A DNA stretch of 64,000 nt, taken from the NCBI RefSeq assembly GCF_026262505.1, contig NC_067206.1, positions 2,562,705 through 2,626,704 of the forward strand. The letters run 5' to 3'. The stretch's first letter is position 1, and each line of letters starts with the position of its first letter. The notes under the pieces were generated by a model, which ran no database searches, was not told where the DNA came from, and worked only from the letters and a program-made list of their open reading frames with translations. Of this stretch, positions 21,271-30,713 are shown one piece after another. Position numbers and translations under genes: made by a program. Source of the DNA: Trichomonas vaginalis G3 (lineage: Eukaryota > Parabasalia > Trichomonadida > Trichomonadidae).

Positions 21271-21650
21271 TTGCACTGCTTCAGAACAATACTTGTACTT
21301 TTTCAGAACAATACTTGCACTGCTTCAGAACAATACTTGTACTTTTTCAGAACAATACTTGCACTGCTTCAGAACAATACTTGTACTTTTTCAGAACAAT
21401 ACTTGTACTTTTTCAGAACAAATTTCCCGTAAAAGCTCTCAATTTGTGAGAAAAATTTTCTGTTTCAGAACAATACTTGTACTTTTTCAGAACAATACTT
21501 GTACTTTTTCAGAACAATACTTGCACTGCTTCAGAACAATACTTGTACTTTTTCAGAACAATACTTGCACTGCTTCAGAACAATACTTGTACTTTTTCAG
21601 AACAAGACTTGCACTGCTTCAGAACAATATTTGTACTGTTTCAAGACAAT
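21271..21650. repeat. 22-bp tandem repeat array
   Basis: About sixteen copies of a unit of the form TTCAGAACAATACTTG plus TACTTT or CACTGC are in tandem, alternating irregularly, with one 45-bp interruption near 21420-21465. The array ends exactly before the ATG of the proline-rich gene. It is open in several frames, so the frames across it are not evidence of genes. Confidence 0.9.
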
Positions 21651-22211
21651 GTCCGACGTACCACCAACCCAGTCCATTCCCAAACCAGAGGAACCTAAAG
21701 CACCAGCCCCTGCACCTCAGTTCCAGCAAGTACCTCCGATTTACTACCAATTTCCACCTCAAGGTTACTACCCACCACAAGGCTTCCCGAACTACCCTCC
21801 TCAGCCTATGCCTTACTGCCCCAACCCTTGGATGTTTATGCAAAACCCTGTCCCACAATTCCAATCTCAATCCAGAGAGACCAAGAGTTCGAGGAAGGTC
21901 TGAACCGCTTACGCAAAGAGTATGCTACTGCCCCAATGGAAGAAGACAGGCTCTCACTCTCTTCCCTCAAATCGACCGATTCGACTCGTACCACAGATTC
22001 GGTTCGTGACCGTGAAGACTACCTCAAGCAGTCTGAGAGACTCTTCATCCTACAACCATTTACAGTTGGAGCTCTCAAGAACATGCGCAATTACGAAGGT
22101 CAGACACCAGCTGGAGACCGCAAAACAGACATACTCACAAGAGCCGTCCAACTGGTCAAGACAAAGACTGAGATAGTCGACTTCATTCTTGCAGCTTGCC
22201 CATACAAGTAA
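21648..22211 (+). pseudogene. Proline-rich protein with helical C-terminus (element 2 copy, broken)
   Basis: The N-terminal 60 residues are Pro/Tyr/Gln-rich (IPKPEEPKAPAPAPQFQQ, then YQFPPQGYYPPQGFPNYPPQ). The C-terminal half is helical and charged (SERLFILQPFTVGALKNMRN, ending IVDFILAACPYK). The codon use is rich in C. A fragment of the same gene is at 50471-50800 in element 3, also next to a tandem array but made of a different unit. It may be a structural or scaffold protein; the family is unknown. It is broken about once. Confidence 0.55.
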
Positions 22212-22240
22212 AAAAAATAAACAATTACGAGTTAAACTTT

Positions 22241-22441
22241 TTATTCTTTCTTTTCTGAGTTGTTTAGAGCTGGTTTCTCTTGTAGGAACCTTTCGTACTC
22301 TTCCATGGTCATGTAATTGCGAATTTGGTACGCAATTCCAGGTTCGTTGTTTTTGAACCTTACGTATGTAACGCTTCCATCCTCCTCAGGGAAGTAAGCT
22401 GCTAACATCTGACCAAGTTTTCTCGGTGACTCGGAGCTCAT
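22241..22441 (-). CDS. 66-residue protein, function unknown
   Basis: The product begins MSSESPRKLGQMLAAYFPEE and contains IAYQIRNYMTMEEYERFLQE. The ATG directly follows GTGACATTTTTA, which is an initiator-like leader shared with nearby accessory genes; this decides the start over an upstream ATG in the same frame. No family is recognised. Confidence 0.5.
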   Translation of the reverse strand: MSSESPRKLGQMLAAYFPEEDGSVTYVRFKNNEPGIAYQIRNYMTMEEYERFLQEKPALNNSEKKE

Positions 22442-22482
22442 TAAAAATGTCACTTTTTAAACGTTAAGTTTTTAGTCTTATT

Positions 22483-22698
22483 TTACCCTTTGTTTACCCT
22501 TTGTTTGTCAAGGTAGTATTGGAGTGCAATTTCTCCAAATTCTCTGTGTCGGAGTTCTTCAGCATTTTCCAAGGTGTACCTGGAGAACTCAAAGAAGTTG
22601 TCAAGAAGATACTGCCATGCTGCTCTTCTGAGTTCGTCGTATTTTGGAAGTGTTGCACCTTCGAGTCTTCTGACATGAAAAAAATGACACTTTTTCAT
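22483..22698 (-). CDS. Small helical protein, function unknown, start uncertain
   Basis: The frame encodes LPKYDELRRAAWQYLLDNFF and ends EIALQYYLDKQRVNKG, a plausible small helical protein. The ATG at 22698 is used here, but an ATG in another frame at 22676 stands in the better leader position after AAAAAGTGTCATTTTTTT, so the beginning is unsettled. A short direct repeat (TTTACCCTTTG) lies at the 3' end. Confidence 0.4.
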   Translation of the reverse strand: MKKCHFFHVRRLEGATLPKYDELRRAAWQYLLDNFFEFSRYTLENAEELRHREFGEIALQYYLDKQRVNKG

Positions 22699-22716
22699 TA
22701 TATAACTGTTATTTTT

Positions 22717-22872
22717 GACGAAGTGCAAATCTTCACTTCGTGTCATAATGTAAAAATAACGCTAATTTTTTATAAAATTTGACGAAGTGCAAATCTTCAC
22801 TTCGTGTCATAATGTAAAAATAACGCTAATTTTTTATAAAATTTGACGAAGTGCAAACCTTCACTTCGTTAA
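22717..22872. repeat. 64-bp tandem repeat with internal hairpin
   Basis: Two full and one partial unit (starts at 22717, 22781 and 22845) each contain GACGAAGTG and, eight bases on, CACTTCGTGTC, which can pair. The nine bases CACTTCGTG are also the core of the terminal hairpin of the element. Units also contain TTTTTTATAAAATTT. Confidence 0.85.
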
Positions 22873-22877
22873 AAAAT

Positions 22878-23115
22878 GGCATATGCTTGCTTCCCTCGGA
22901 AAACCGAGAGAAGAGATTCCGTATGAAAACAGTGAAGAACAGCGAGTAGGTAAAAACCTTAGTCGCCAAAACTCTATGAAAATCGTGAAGAACAGCGAGA
23001 CCGACTTTTATCTGGGTCGCCTAAAACTCTCTATGAAAACAGTGAAGAATAGCGAGTAGGTAAGAAACCCCAGTCGCCAAAACTCTATGAAAACAGTGAA
23101 AAATAACAGAGTATT
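22878..23115 (+). repeat. Hairpin array (candidate structured RNA), element 2 copy
   Basis: After a short hairpin CTCGG-AAAA-CCGAG come three to four units of about 54-58 bp. Each joins a constant part TATGAAAACAGTGAAGAACA to GCGA, a variable centre of about 16 bases, and TCGCCAAAACTC. The variable centres are self-complementary (for example TAGGT-AAAA-ACCTTA). The same array lies inverted at 46915-47125 in element 3. No reading frame explains the pattern. Confidence 0.75.
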
Positions 23116-23178
23116 TTGACAACTTCAAACAAGTAGGGTAGATGACACTTTTTCTATTAAACCGTTTTGACATTTCTC

Positions 23179-23358
23179 ATGAGTGAGTATAGTTCTGCCG
23201 AACCATTGGAAGAGAAGAAGTACCCTTGCTGGCAAAAGACAAAAATAGTTGCCTTAGTTGTCATTGCAATTGTACTCGTAATTGAATTCATTGTACTTCT
23301 CTTCACGTACCTAAAACTCAAGGACGGCATATGCTTTAAGAAGCTACCATCTTACTAA
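23179..23358 (+). CDS. 59-residue single-pass membrane protein
   Basis: The product has a polar start MSEYSSAEPLEEKKYPCW, a long membrane segment (IVALVVIAIVLVIEFIVLLF, about residues 22-43) and a short basic, cysteine-containing end. The chosen ATG follows TTTTGACATTTCTC, an initiator-like leader; a frame-mate ATG four codons upstream is less likely. It is unique to element 2. The function is unknown; the short-tailed design would suit a virion or host membrane protein. Confidence 0.6.
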   Translation: MSEYSSAEPLEEKKYPCWQKTKIVALVVIAIVLVIEFIVLLFTYLKLKDGICFKKLPSY

Positions 23359-23377
23359 GACTAAACACTTACATTTT

Positions 23378-24252
23378 TCAAGCTTGACTTTTTACAATTT
23401 GAACTTTGTTTGCGTAGATATGAATTCTGAAAGAAGTATGAGGGTCTTGTATGACTTTGTACTTCTCCCATAGTTCATGTCTGTCAAACTTACCTGCCAT
23501 GGACTCTTTCATAAGTTCCATGAAATCGTCTTCGGACAATCCGGGGAAAAGTATAAATGTCAGTCAGTATTCTTTTAACATCCTTACTTAAACTCTTTGC
23601 TGTCTGTACACAAATGACAACTGAGATGTTAAAGTGTCTGAGCTTCTTAAGAATTCGACACAATATCTTGTTCTCTGTTCTTTAACAAAGGATGAGAGGC
23701 GAAATCATCTAAGATAAGAAGACATCTATGAGGGTAAGTTCCAATCGTAAGATTGCAATTTCTTCGAAATGTATTCTATCTCTTTCTGTTTGTTTCTGAA
23801 GTGTTTTTCTCTAATATTCTCTGCATTTCCTCATTTGGGTCTTTAAAACTTAGAATTTATATACTCATTTATAGCATTATACTTCAAAAACTCTTCTTTG
23901 GTACTTCTTTATCCAATCTAACAACTCAGTATCTTTATACATACTAACTTAGACTTCTTTATATATATCTTTGAAAATTGACGGTTTGGTCAAATTGACC
24001 AGAAGTACTACAAATGACAACTAACTCATAGAATGGGTTCTTCTCATCTAGTTCTTGTTGTTGTGCAGCCATTTTAAGATAAGTGAAAGTCTTACCCGAC
24101 CCAGGTGGTGCAATTAGACCTGTTATACCATTCTGAGCAAATAAGAACTTGTCATGTATAGGCTTTATCTGAGCATTTTCTAACTTCCTCTTGTTCTTGT
24201 TTAAAACATTCTCAAATTTCTTGTCAATGTCAGCAAACTTTTTTTCTAACAT
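23378..24252 (-). pseudogene. FtsK/HerA-type genome-packaging ATPase, element 2 copy (broken)
   Basis: The ATPase would pump DNA into capsids. It has Walker A GLIAPPGSGKTFTYL near residue 50 and Walker B CLLILDDFASHP about 120 residues on. The length of about 290 residues suits the A32-like packaging ATPases of Polintons. The ATG at 24252 follows a TTTTTA-type leader and is divergent from the Lys/Glu-rich gene, 36 bp away. The copy is broken. Confidence 0.85.
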
Positions 24253-24288
24253 ATTTTTAGAAAAATTAAAATTTTTATCTTTTAGAAA
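24253..24288. promoter_or_regulatory. Bidirectional leader, ATPase and Lys/Glu-rich gene
   Basis: The 36-bp spacer is almost pure A/T and has TTTTTA or TTTTTAT about 10-15 bases before each of the two divergent start codons. The same spacer is found at 45072-45107. Confidence 0.45.
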
Positions 24289-24744
24289 ATGTCTAGCGAT
24301 TTCGCTATCTATATTCGAGACAAGCTTTTCGACAGCAAAACATCTGTCGACCATAAAATCTTACATAGTGTAAACAAGAAAGGTGAATTTGTTCTAAAGT
24401 TCTGTTTCTGGGAATATGACAAGAACCATAAAACATTAAGCAGAGAAGTCTTTAAAATTTGTCAATGACAGACTTGTTGACAGAGATGACGCCGATTGGA
24501 GAGATGAAGTCCAACAAAAGTTCTTAGAATGCAAAGAAGACACATGCGCTGTTCTTGAAGATGAAATAGAAAACAGAATAGATGAGCTATTAAAGGACAA
24601 AGAACTTTTACATAAATATGGTTCGCCAGAATTTGACATAACTCCACCAGAAAAGAAGAAGAAAGAAAAGAAAGAAAAGAAAGTAGAAGAAGAGAAGAAA
24701 GAACCTGAACCAGTTTCCAGAGAAAAAGAAAATTTGACATGTAA
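24289..24744 (+). pseudogene. Lys/Glu-rich-tailed protein, element 2 copy (broken)
   Basis: This is the copy of the 153-residue protein that is whole in element 3 (44610-45071). It is broken here. Confidence 0.6.
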
Positions 24745-24760
24745 AAATAAAATTTTATTT

Positions 24761-25180
24761 TTAGAACATTTCTGGGTCAATGTCAATGTTCTCTTCCTCT
24801 TTAGGAGTAAACACTGGCTTAGACTCTAAAATCTTTTTACCCAATTTACCTTGAACTTCTACAACTTTAGACTCATAATATTCATAGTCGTCTGCTTTCT
24901 TTGGTTCATAAGGTATAACAAGTTTGTATGCTTTGCCTTCTTTAAGGTTTGAGAACCTTCTGTCAAAATTTCTTTGACTGCTAACAAACCTTCTATGTCT
25001 AAGTCTTCAAATTTCGCACCATTTTTAGTCACAATAGCAAACTTAACTGGTTCGATGTTCCAAACTTTGCTGAATGAAAGACTTTTCAAAATGGTAGAAG
25101 TAAACATTCAAATATGTGAATGGGTCTAGTTCTTCTTTAAGTCCTGACATGTACTTGTTTACTGAGATGAATTTTGTCAT
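24761..25180 (-). pseudogene. Unknown protein, about 140 residues (element 2 copy, broken)
   Basis: The product begins MTKFISVNKYMSGLKEELDP and later has FAIVTKNGAKFEDLDIEG and KAYKLVIPYEPKKADDYEYY, with an acidic end NIDIDPEMF. The beta-rich middle and acidic tail recall single-stranded DNA-binding proteins, and it is next to the helicase, but this is only a hint. The copy at 44176-44593 is also broken. Confidence 0.5.
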
Positions 25181-25220
25181 CTTTTCTATCGGATAAAAAA
25201 ATATTTTTTTTAAAATTTAC

Positions 25221-26449
25221 TCAGAAAAATTTTTCTTTGTATATACACCATTCTGTACGTCTAAAAGACTTTTGACATTTGCCAAGAAATGTTCGTTTAG
25301 AAGCTGTCATATAACCATATTCTTGACAATATTGTTTATACGAATCGTACAATGACCTTTCATCTAAACACTCAAAGTCAGTTTCATCTATGAACAGTTC
25401 ATATACACTCTTGTTTGCTTCTAACAATGTTTGTCTCTCTTCGGTATGTGGAATTTGTCTTGGATTGAACTTTGAAATATCTAATGTCATAAAATATGAG
25501 AACAAGTGGTTGTAAAAGTCAGATGTCAAAGTTTCTGCTAAGTCGTCAAAATATTCTGTATCTTGCATATGAGAATCTGACGTTCTGACAACTACATATC
25601 TTCTGTCAGAACTTTCTAACTTCATCGGAACAGTATTGTTTGAAACCATAATGAAGTTTGCAACATTTTCACAAACTCTTTGGTCTTTATATTTTCTTTC
25701 AACAACTCCAACTTTGTCTGTTATAAGACTCTTCAAAGCATCTGAGTTTAAAACTTTTGTTGTATCTATACTTTGAAGTTCATTGCAAACTAATAAGTTT
25801 CATATTCTCTATTGAGGAGTTAAACTTACCGCAGATGTTTTCTAAGTTTGTCATATTCGGTTCGAATAGCCCTCTAACAGTTTGCAAAGATATCTGTAAA
25901 GAATGTGTTCTTACCTGTTCCTTGTTTTCCAATTATAATGAGAGCAGTTTCATTTTTAGCACTTGGATGTTGTAAGATGTTTGCAAACCAACATAAGATA
26001 TACTCATAACTCTTTCGTTTCCATTGCATATAATTTCTTTGACATGGTCTAACCAAGCTTCTATAATATTTTCTTTCCATTCTACTTGTTCATATTTATA
26101 TCCAGTGAAGATAGAATAGAAGTTTGGAGAAGGTGTATAGAACTTTATACCTCGAACTGAAAAATCTTCTAACTTTGACAATAAGATATCCCAAGCATCT
26201 AACATCTTCATCCAACTTGTACAACTTTTATTTTCTTAAGTTTCTGTCTACATTCTTGTTCTGAACTATTGTTGCTCTTGGTTTGTTAAAGACAACATCC
26301 CATTCTTTCATAACATAACATTCTGGGGCAGAGTCGACATAAATGACTAAACGTTTCAAATTCTCGACTGCTTTGTTATAGTCTCGAAATGGACACATAT
26401 TTCTGAATGCTTGGAAGTCATAAAAATCTGAAACATCTATTCTGTACAT
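25221..26449 (-). pseudogene. SF3 (D5-like) helicase, element 2 copy (broken)
   Basis: The helicase would unwind element DNA during replication. Walker A reads IIIGKQGTGKNTFFTD; the Walker B-type stretch MKLIVCNELQSID and motif C with FIMVSNNTVPMKLESSDRRY follow in the order of superfamily 3. The C-terminal part (CLDERSLYDSYKQYCQEYG) is like the winged-helix end of D5-type proteins. The upstream end (MYRIDVSDFYDFQAFRNM) may be part of the same gene or a separate small gene. I see no primase motifs. The copy is broken. Confidence 0.75.
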
Positions 26450-26478
26450 TTTTATAAAAATAAAAAAAAATATTTTTT

Positions 26479-27275
26479 TTATTCTTGACTTTGTTGTTGC
26501 ATTTGTTGCATTTGTTGTTCTTGAGCTATTTGTTGTTGAAGTTGTTCTTGTAATACAATACTTTCACCAGTTGCATCTTCCAATTCGAAACTTTCTGCCG
26601 TCATTGACAAATACATAGGACATAAAAGTTTTACAGGAACAAAGTTTGCGTCAACTAATGTCAACGTTATACTTGCCAAAGTGTTTGAGTTCACTAAGGT
26701 TGAAAATTCTGCATTCGAATGAACAATAGGCAAACCAGCAGAGAAAGTATTGTTTATACGCATAAGTATCTTTTGGTCATAATAGTTTCTGTCGACATTC
26801 GAATAACACTTTGAACCTAAGTTTGAAACAATATATAAGATTGGTGTGCTTAATGTCAATGGAATAGACATTCCTTGTATGACACCTTTTCCTGTTATAG
26901 GAAACTGTTGGTAGTAAAAACCAGAAATAAGTTTTGTATTATAGCTCATATCGTTTATAGTAAACTCAGTCGGACATCCAAACATAATGAAACCTGCTCT
27001 AGTTGCAGCACATGTTACACCGTACTTAAAGTATTAAATAAGTCAACAAAACCTGTTGGTGGTATATCTGAGTAAGTATCTTCAAAGGAGTATTTTTTAC
27101 CATTCACAACAATAAAGTCTTCTGGTGTCAAAAGAGCAAAACAGGCTTTAGTCGTCATTGTGTTTAAGGTTAGTTTACAATATCGTCCTTGAGGACTTTG
27201 TAAGTTTGTTGTTATAGAATTATATGACTCAGGGTTTTTAGTCGTAATAGTATAAACCATTATATCTTCTGCCAT
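26479..27275 (-). pseudogene. Candidate penton (single jelly-roll minor capsid) protein, element 2 copy (broken)
   Basis: The protein is about 265 residues and beta-rich. It contains STPILYIVSNLGSKCYS and ITLTLVDANFVPVKLL, which fit strands of the Polinton minor capsid or penton protein in position and pattern. It ends in a glutamine-rich tail (EQLQQQIAQEQQMQQMQQQ). Size and neighbours (capsid, ATPase) support the call, but no diagnostic motif exists. The copy is broken. Confidence 0.5.
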
Positions 27276-27285
27276 TTATATATAT

Positions 27286-27516
27286 TTAAAAGTTTTTCTG
27301 AAAGTGGAGAAGAACTTCATCTAAACTTTCACATGGCGTTTCTTGAAGTTCTCTGTCTAAGAAGTTCAAATATTTTGTAAAGACATAGAACTTTCCTTTG
27401 TCTACACGAACAAACAAAACAGGGTCTTTCATATCGTTCAAAAGTGTGTAAAGTCCTTTACATGAAATAAAGTCTATATTATTTTTCTTCAAACATCTTT
27501 CAAGAAGTTTTGACAT
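27286..27516 (-). CDS. 76-residue protein, function unknown
   Basis: The product begins MSKLLERCLKKNNIDFISCK and looks like a small alpha/beta protein (PVLFVRVDKGKFYVFTKYLN). It lies between the candidate penton and the next small gene in the same direction, separated by a few bases. The copy at 41834-42066 is broken. No family is recognised. Confidence 0.6.
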   Translation of the reverse strand: MSKLLERCLKKNNIDFISCKGLYTLLNDMKDPVLFVRVDKGKFYVFTKYLNFLDRELQETPCESLDEVLLHFQKNF

Positions 27517-27522
27517 TTTTAC

Positions 27523-27798
27523 TTAGCAAATAAATTTTAATGAAATGTTGTGGTCGTCAAATATTTTTATGACGTCTGGGAAACTATACTTTAAGTTCAA
27601 CGTTTCACCTCCTTTCATAACGTATATCTTGTCAATGACATTATATGAAACACCACAGCAACTAATGTCGGGTTCTATTTCTTTGATGTTTATATCGTCT
27701 GCCTCTGTCAAAAGTTTCAATAGTTCTTTCAAAACTTCATGAGGTGCAATGACATATGAGTTCACTTTTACAGGGTTGTGTTCGACCAAGTTTAACAT
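27523..27798 (-). CDS. 91-residue protein, function unknown
   Basis: The start is MLNLVEHNPVKVNSYVIAPH, whose ATG overlaps the stop of the upstream gene (TAATG), which implies coupled translation or very tight packing. The protein has a helical middle and a cysteine pair (DISCCGVSYN). The copy is at 41552-41827. No family is recognised. Confidence 0.6.
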   Translation of the reverse strand: MLNLVEHNPVKVNSYVIAPHEVLKELLKLLTEADDINIKEIEPDISCCGVSYNVIDKIYVMKGGETLNLKYSFPDVIKIFDDHNISLKFIC

Positions 27799-28103
27799 TA
27801 TACTAAAGCTTGACAAATCTTCTCCTGAGTTTGAAGTTTGTCTTTCAGTTGTTGGTAGTCGTTTCGAATATCTGCAACAGAACTTAAGTCTCTGCTAACT
27901 TCAGGATATGTTGGTTGTTCTTTTACAGGAACAATTGTTATACCATCTTCGTCTTCGTATGGTTTCCCCACTTCAACATCTCTGTCTTTGACATTGACAA
28001 CAACACTTTGACTGTTTGTTTGAGTTGGTGAATTTAACTTCACATCTGCCACCGCCATTAAACCTTTTGAAACACTTACGCTTCTATTTTTCGGAAATGA
28101 CAT
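27798..28103 (-). CDS. 101-residue protein, function unknown
   Basis: I choose MSFPKNRSVSVSKGLMAVAD because its ATG follows TTTTTATTCTAAGTAAA, the core leader; the frame is open further upstream without support. The C-terminal third is a short coiled coil (IRNDYQQLKDKLQTQEKICQ). It is divergent from the gene at 28122. The copy at 41247 is broken. Confidence 0.6.
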   Translation of the reverse strand: MSFPKNRSVSVSKGLMAVADVKLNSPTQTNSQSVVVNVKDRDVEVGKPYEDEDGITIVPVKEQPTYPEVSRDLSSVADIRNDYQQLKDKLQTQEKICQALV

Positions 28104-28121
28104 TTTACTTAGAATAAAAAG

Positions 28122-28540
28122 ATGGACGTATTCGAGTATCTCTTCGAATTGAAGCAGAACAAAGTTTACACACACAAACAATACAAATACATTGACAGAA
28201 TAGTTCTTTACACAAACAATGGAAAATGTTATAGAATAGCATCTTTGCTGAACCAAAATATTTTCATAAAGCAAAGAAAGTTGGTATAACTGAAATGGTG
28301 AAAGTTCTTGAAGCAGACAAAAATATAACAACAAAACTTACAGATATTTCTAAAGGTAAGTTTATCTTACAATATTATGTCAAAACTGGCGTACTGTCAA
28401 TATTTGACGGAGAGAAGTCAGTTCAAGAACAACTTACTGACCTGCTGCCAAAATCTGCTCGATGGAAGCTGTCGTTATGCCAATCTGAGGAGCCCCAGCA
28501 GGTTTCATCGAACGAATCTTCAAAAGAGCATCTTCCGTGA
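28122..28540 (+). pseudogene. Unknown protein, convergent with the capsid gene (element 2 copy, broken)
   Basis: The product begins MDVFEYLFELKQNKVYTHKQ and later has MVKVLEADKNITTKLTDISK and FILQYYVKTGVLSIFDGEKS. Its 3' part lies over the 3' end of the candidate capsid gene on the other strand by about 100 bp. The copy in element 3 is at 40811-41228. It is broken. Confidence 0.45.
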
Positions 28541-30035
28541 AAAGTGCTATTGGTTTTGTAAACTTCTTTGCTCTCAGTTCATCTGGACCGTCTCTGTCAC
28601 CAGTATATTGTATTTGTACAGTACCAACAGTTGAAATACCACCCATAAAGTCTTCTGAGTCAGCAAATGGAATGCCAAGCCAAAAGTTTGAACGGTCTCC
28701 ATTTGTATATTGAGTTTTTTGACCTCCTGTATGAGTCCATACTTTCACATATGGCATAATAGAACTTTGCATTTCAGGGTTAATGGTTGTTGTGAAGTTG
28801 TTGTTAAAGTTCATAGCATCTAATGTCAAGTTGTATGACCTCATATCCTCAACTGTAGAATATTCTTCTCTTGGATAATATTTGCCATCTATGTTTATAT
28901 GATATTTAATACCGGGGTTGTAGAAACAAGAATAGTCATTTATAGTTCGTCTGAACAGTACAAACATAGTATCTGCATGTTTCATTGCAGTTGTTAAAGC
29001 AATATCTGTTCTTGCACCTGGGTCAGCACTTTGGTTTCCAACTTCACCTGCAAAGTCTTTGACAGATATTTGGTGTATAGGGAACATAAGTGGAACTGCA
29101 ATATATTTGGCAGCTAAAGCATTTGAAATATCTGGGTCCAACATATAGACTGCAAGTCTGCTTTCTATTCTCTTGCATTCAAATTTTTCGCATGTGAACT
29201 TAACTGGGTCCCAAGCAGTTCCAGCAGCATTGAAATAATAGTTTACTTCATTGTTGAAGTTTGAGAAACCAAAGTCTAAGTCAACTTTGTCTTTGCAAAA
29301 GTCGGCGAATGAATTTGCTCCCAGTTACGTCTGTAAGAGTGAATGGGTCTTGTGTTGGTGCAATGACTAAGTTATTTTTGCTTGGAGTAAGTTCGATAGA
29401 AATTTTTCCTGCCCAGTTTGGCAAGTATCTTAAAAACCTGAAGATGAGGAAAGATGACAAAGGAACTCTAAGTTTCAGTTTTACTTTAGTGCAGCAGTTC
29501 CATCTGAACCAGAAAGGTTAACATAAACTCCTGGAACGTTAGGGTCAAGTCTTCTTATTTTCTCAATATTTGCATACTGGTCTGTTTGTTCTCTAGCTTG
29601 TGGTTGTACTGAGTTTCTCAAAGCGAACCATTCATAGTTTGCCCATGTTACTGTTTGAACTAAGTCAGAGTTAGAATATATCTTATATCCCATGAAAACT
29701 TCTGGAGCATATTGGTATCCGACATAGAAAATTCCATTGCAACCTTTCTTGTCAGACAACTTGGCAGAAGGTTTTATTTCAATGTCTTGTTCCACGTATA
29801 AGAATGAGTTGTCAATAGAAATAATATGAAACCTGTCGCAAGCAATATCTACTGTTGTTGAAGAACCTTCTCCAAACTCACCTACGTTTCCATAAGAAAC
29901 AGCAGTTGTATATTCGTAAGTTCCAGGAACTATTTCTGACCTTCTAATGGCATTGTCGCATTCGTTATACCATTCGGAAACATTTCCGTTCATGGCATCC
30001 AAAACTGTTGGCGTTATATTCTGAGCGGCGTACAT
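28434..30035 (-). pseudogene. Candidate major capsid protein, element 2 copy (broken)
   Basis: This is the copy of the 535-residue protein that is whole in element 3 (39310-40917). It is nearly identical but broken here. Its leader TTTTTACCCATATGAA precedes the ATG. Confidence 0.65.
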
Positions 30036-30067
30036 TTCATATGGGTAAAAATATAGAATAGTTGGAT

Positions 30068-30274
30068 TTATATGTCATAATAGAACCCACTCGTACCAAG
30101 CTTTACTTTCTTCCTGACTGAGTTTTTAACTCTTCTTTTTCCTTCATTGCCACTACTTTCACTAGATGAAGTTACTTCTTCACTACTTTCACTTTGTTCT
30201 ACTCTTCTTCTTTGGTGTCGCTTTTGGTAACTTGCCCTCTGCTTCAAGTTGTTGCATCTTTGCCTCATGTTCAC
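30068..30274 (-). other. Short basic, serine-rich overlapping frame
   Basis: This frame of 68 residues overlaps the 3' end of the frame at 30189-30713 and stays open in both elements (39068-39277 in element 3). It encodes a serine cluster (EEVTSSSESSGNEGKRRVKN) and a basic end (VRKKVKLGTSGFYYD), like a small core or DNA-binding tail. Whether it is separately translated cannot be told. Confidence 0.4.
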
Positions 30275-30713
30275 CTAGTATGTTGTAAATTTCCCATGTC
30301 CTTTTTGCCTTTGGGCTCTGGTCGCCCATCTCAGGTAACCTATATCCTAGAAAGATTTTGTCATAGTTTGTATTTGAGTCTTCGCGTATTGTTTGCATGA
30401 CTCTTTCCTGAGTTTCCGGTTCAAGCTCTTCAAACAGAGCTTGTCCATATGGAATAAGCTCGTTTCCAAATATATGTTTTTGTAGCCATTCTGGTTTTCT
30501 TTCCATGTTACCAATAATATCTTTTGTGAATGGGAAAGCTTTTACCCAATGTTTCAGTCTTGCGTCATTTATTTCTGTAGTTGGTTTTATTTTGTCAAGG
30601 AACATGTTTTTCAATACTAACATTTCATTTGGTACTGTCCATTTGAGTTTTCTTAAATATTCATCCCTTCTCGGTTCATTGTCTGCAAAGTAAGTTTTTA
30701 TGACATTTTGCAA
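30189..30713 (-). CDS. Conserved segment after the long coiled-coil protein, element 2
   Basis: This open stretch has protein-like sequence (MLVLKNMFLDKIKPTTEIND, ERKPEWLQKHIFGNELIPYG, RLPEMGDQSPKAKRTWEIYN) and a basic end. It begins inside the end of the upstream long protein and has no clear leader of its own. It could be a separate gene from an internal ATG. No family is recognised. Confidence 0.5.
   Translation of the reverse strand: MQNVIKTYFADNEPRRDEYLRKLKWTVPNEMLVLKNMFLDKIKPTTEINDARLKHWVKAFPFTKDIIGNMERKPEWLQKHIFGNELIPYGQALFEELEPETQERVMQTIREDSNTNYDKIFLGYRLPEMGDQSPKAKRTWEIYNILGEHEAKMQQLEAEGKLPKATPKKKSRTK

Noticed and set aside
21242-22009. Long open frames of about 255 and 134 codons across the 22-bp array
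   Set aside because: The frames are open because the repeat unit has no stop in several frames; the protein is a simple repeat (FRTILALLQNNT type). Only the proline-rich part after 21648 is gene-like.
22878-23115. CRISPR-like repeat-spacer pattern
   Set aside because: There are only three or four units, the spacers are self-complementary rather than unique, the host is eukaryotic, and no cas genes are near. A hairpin array explains it better.
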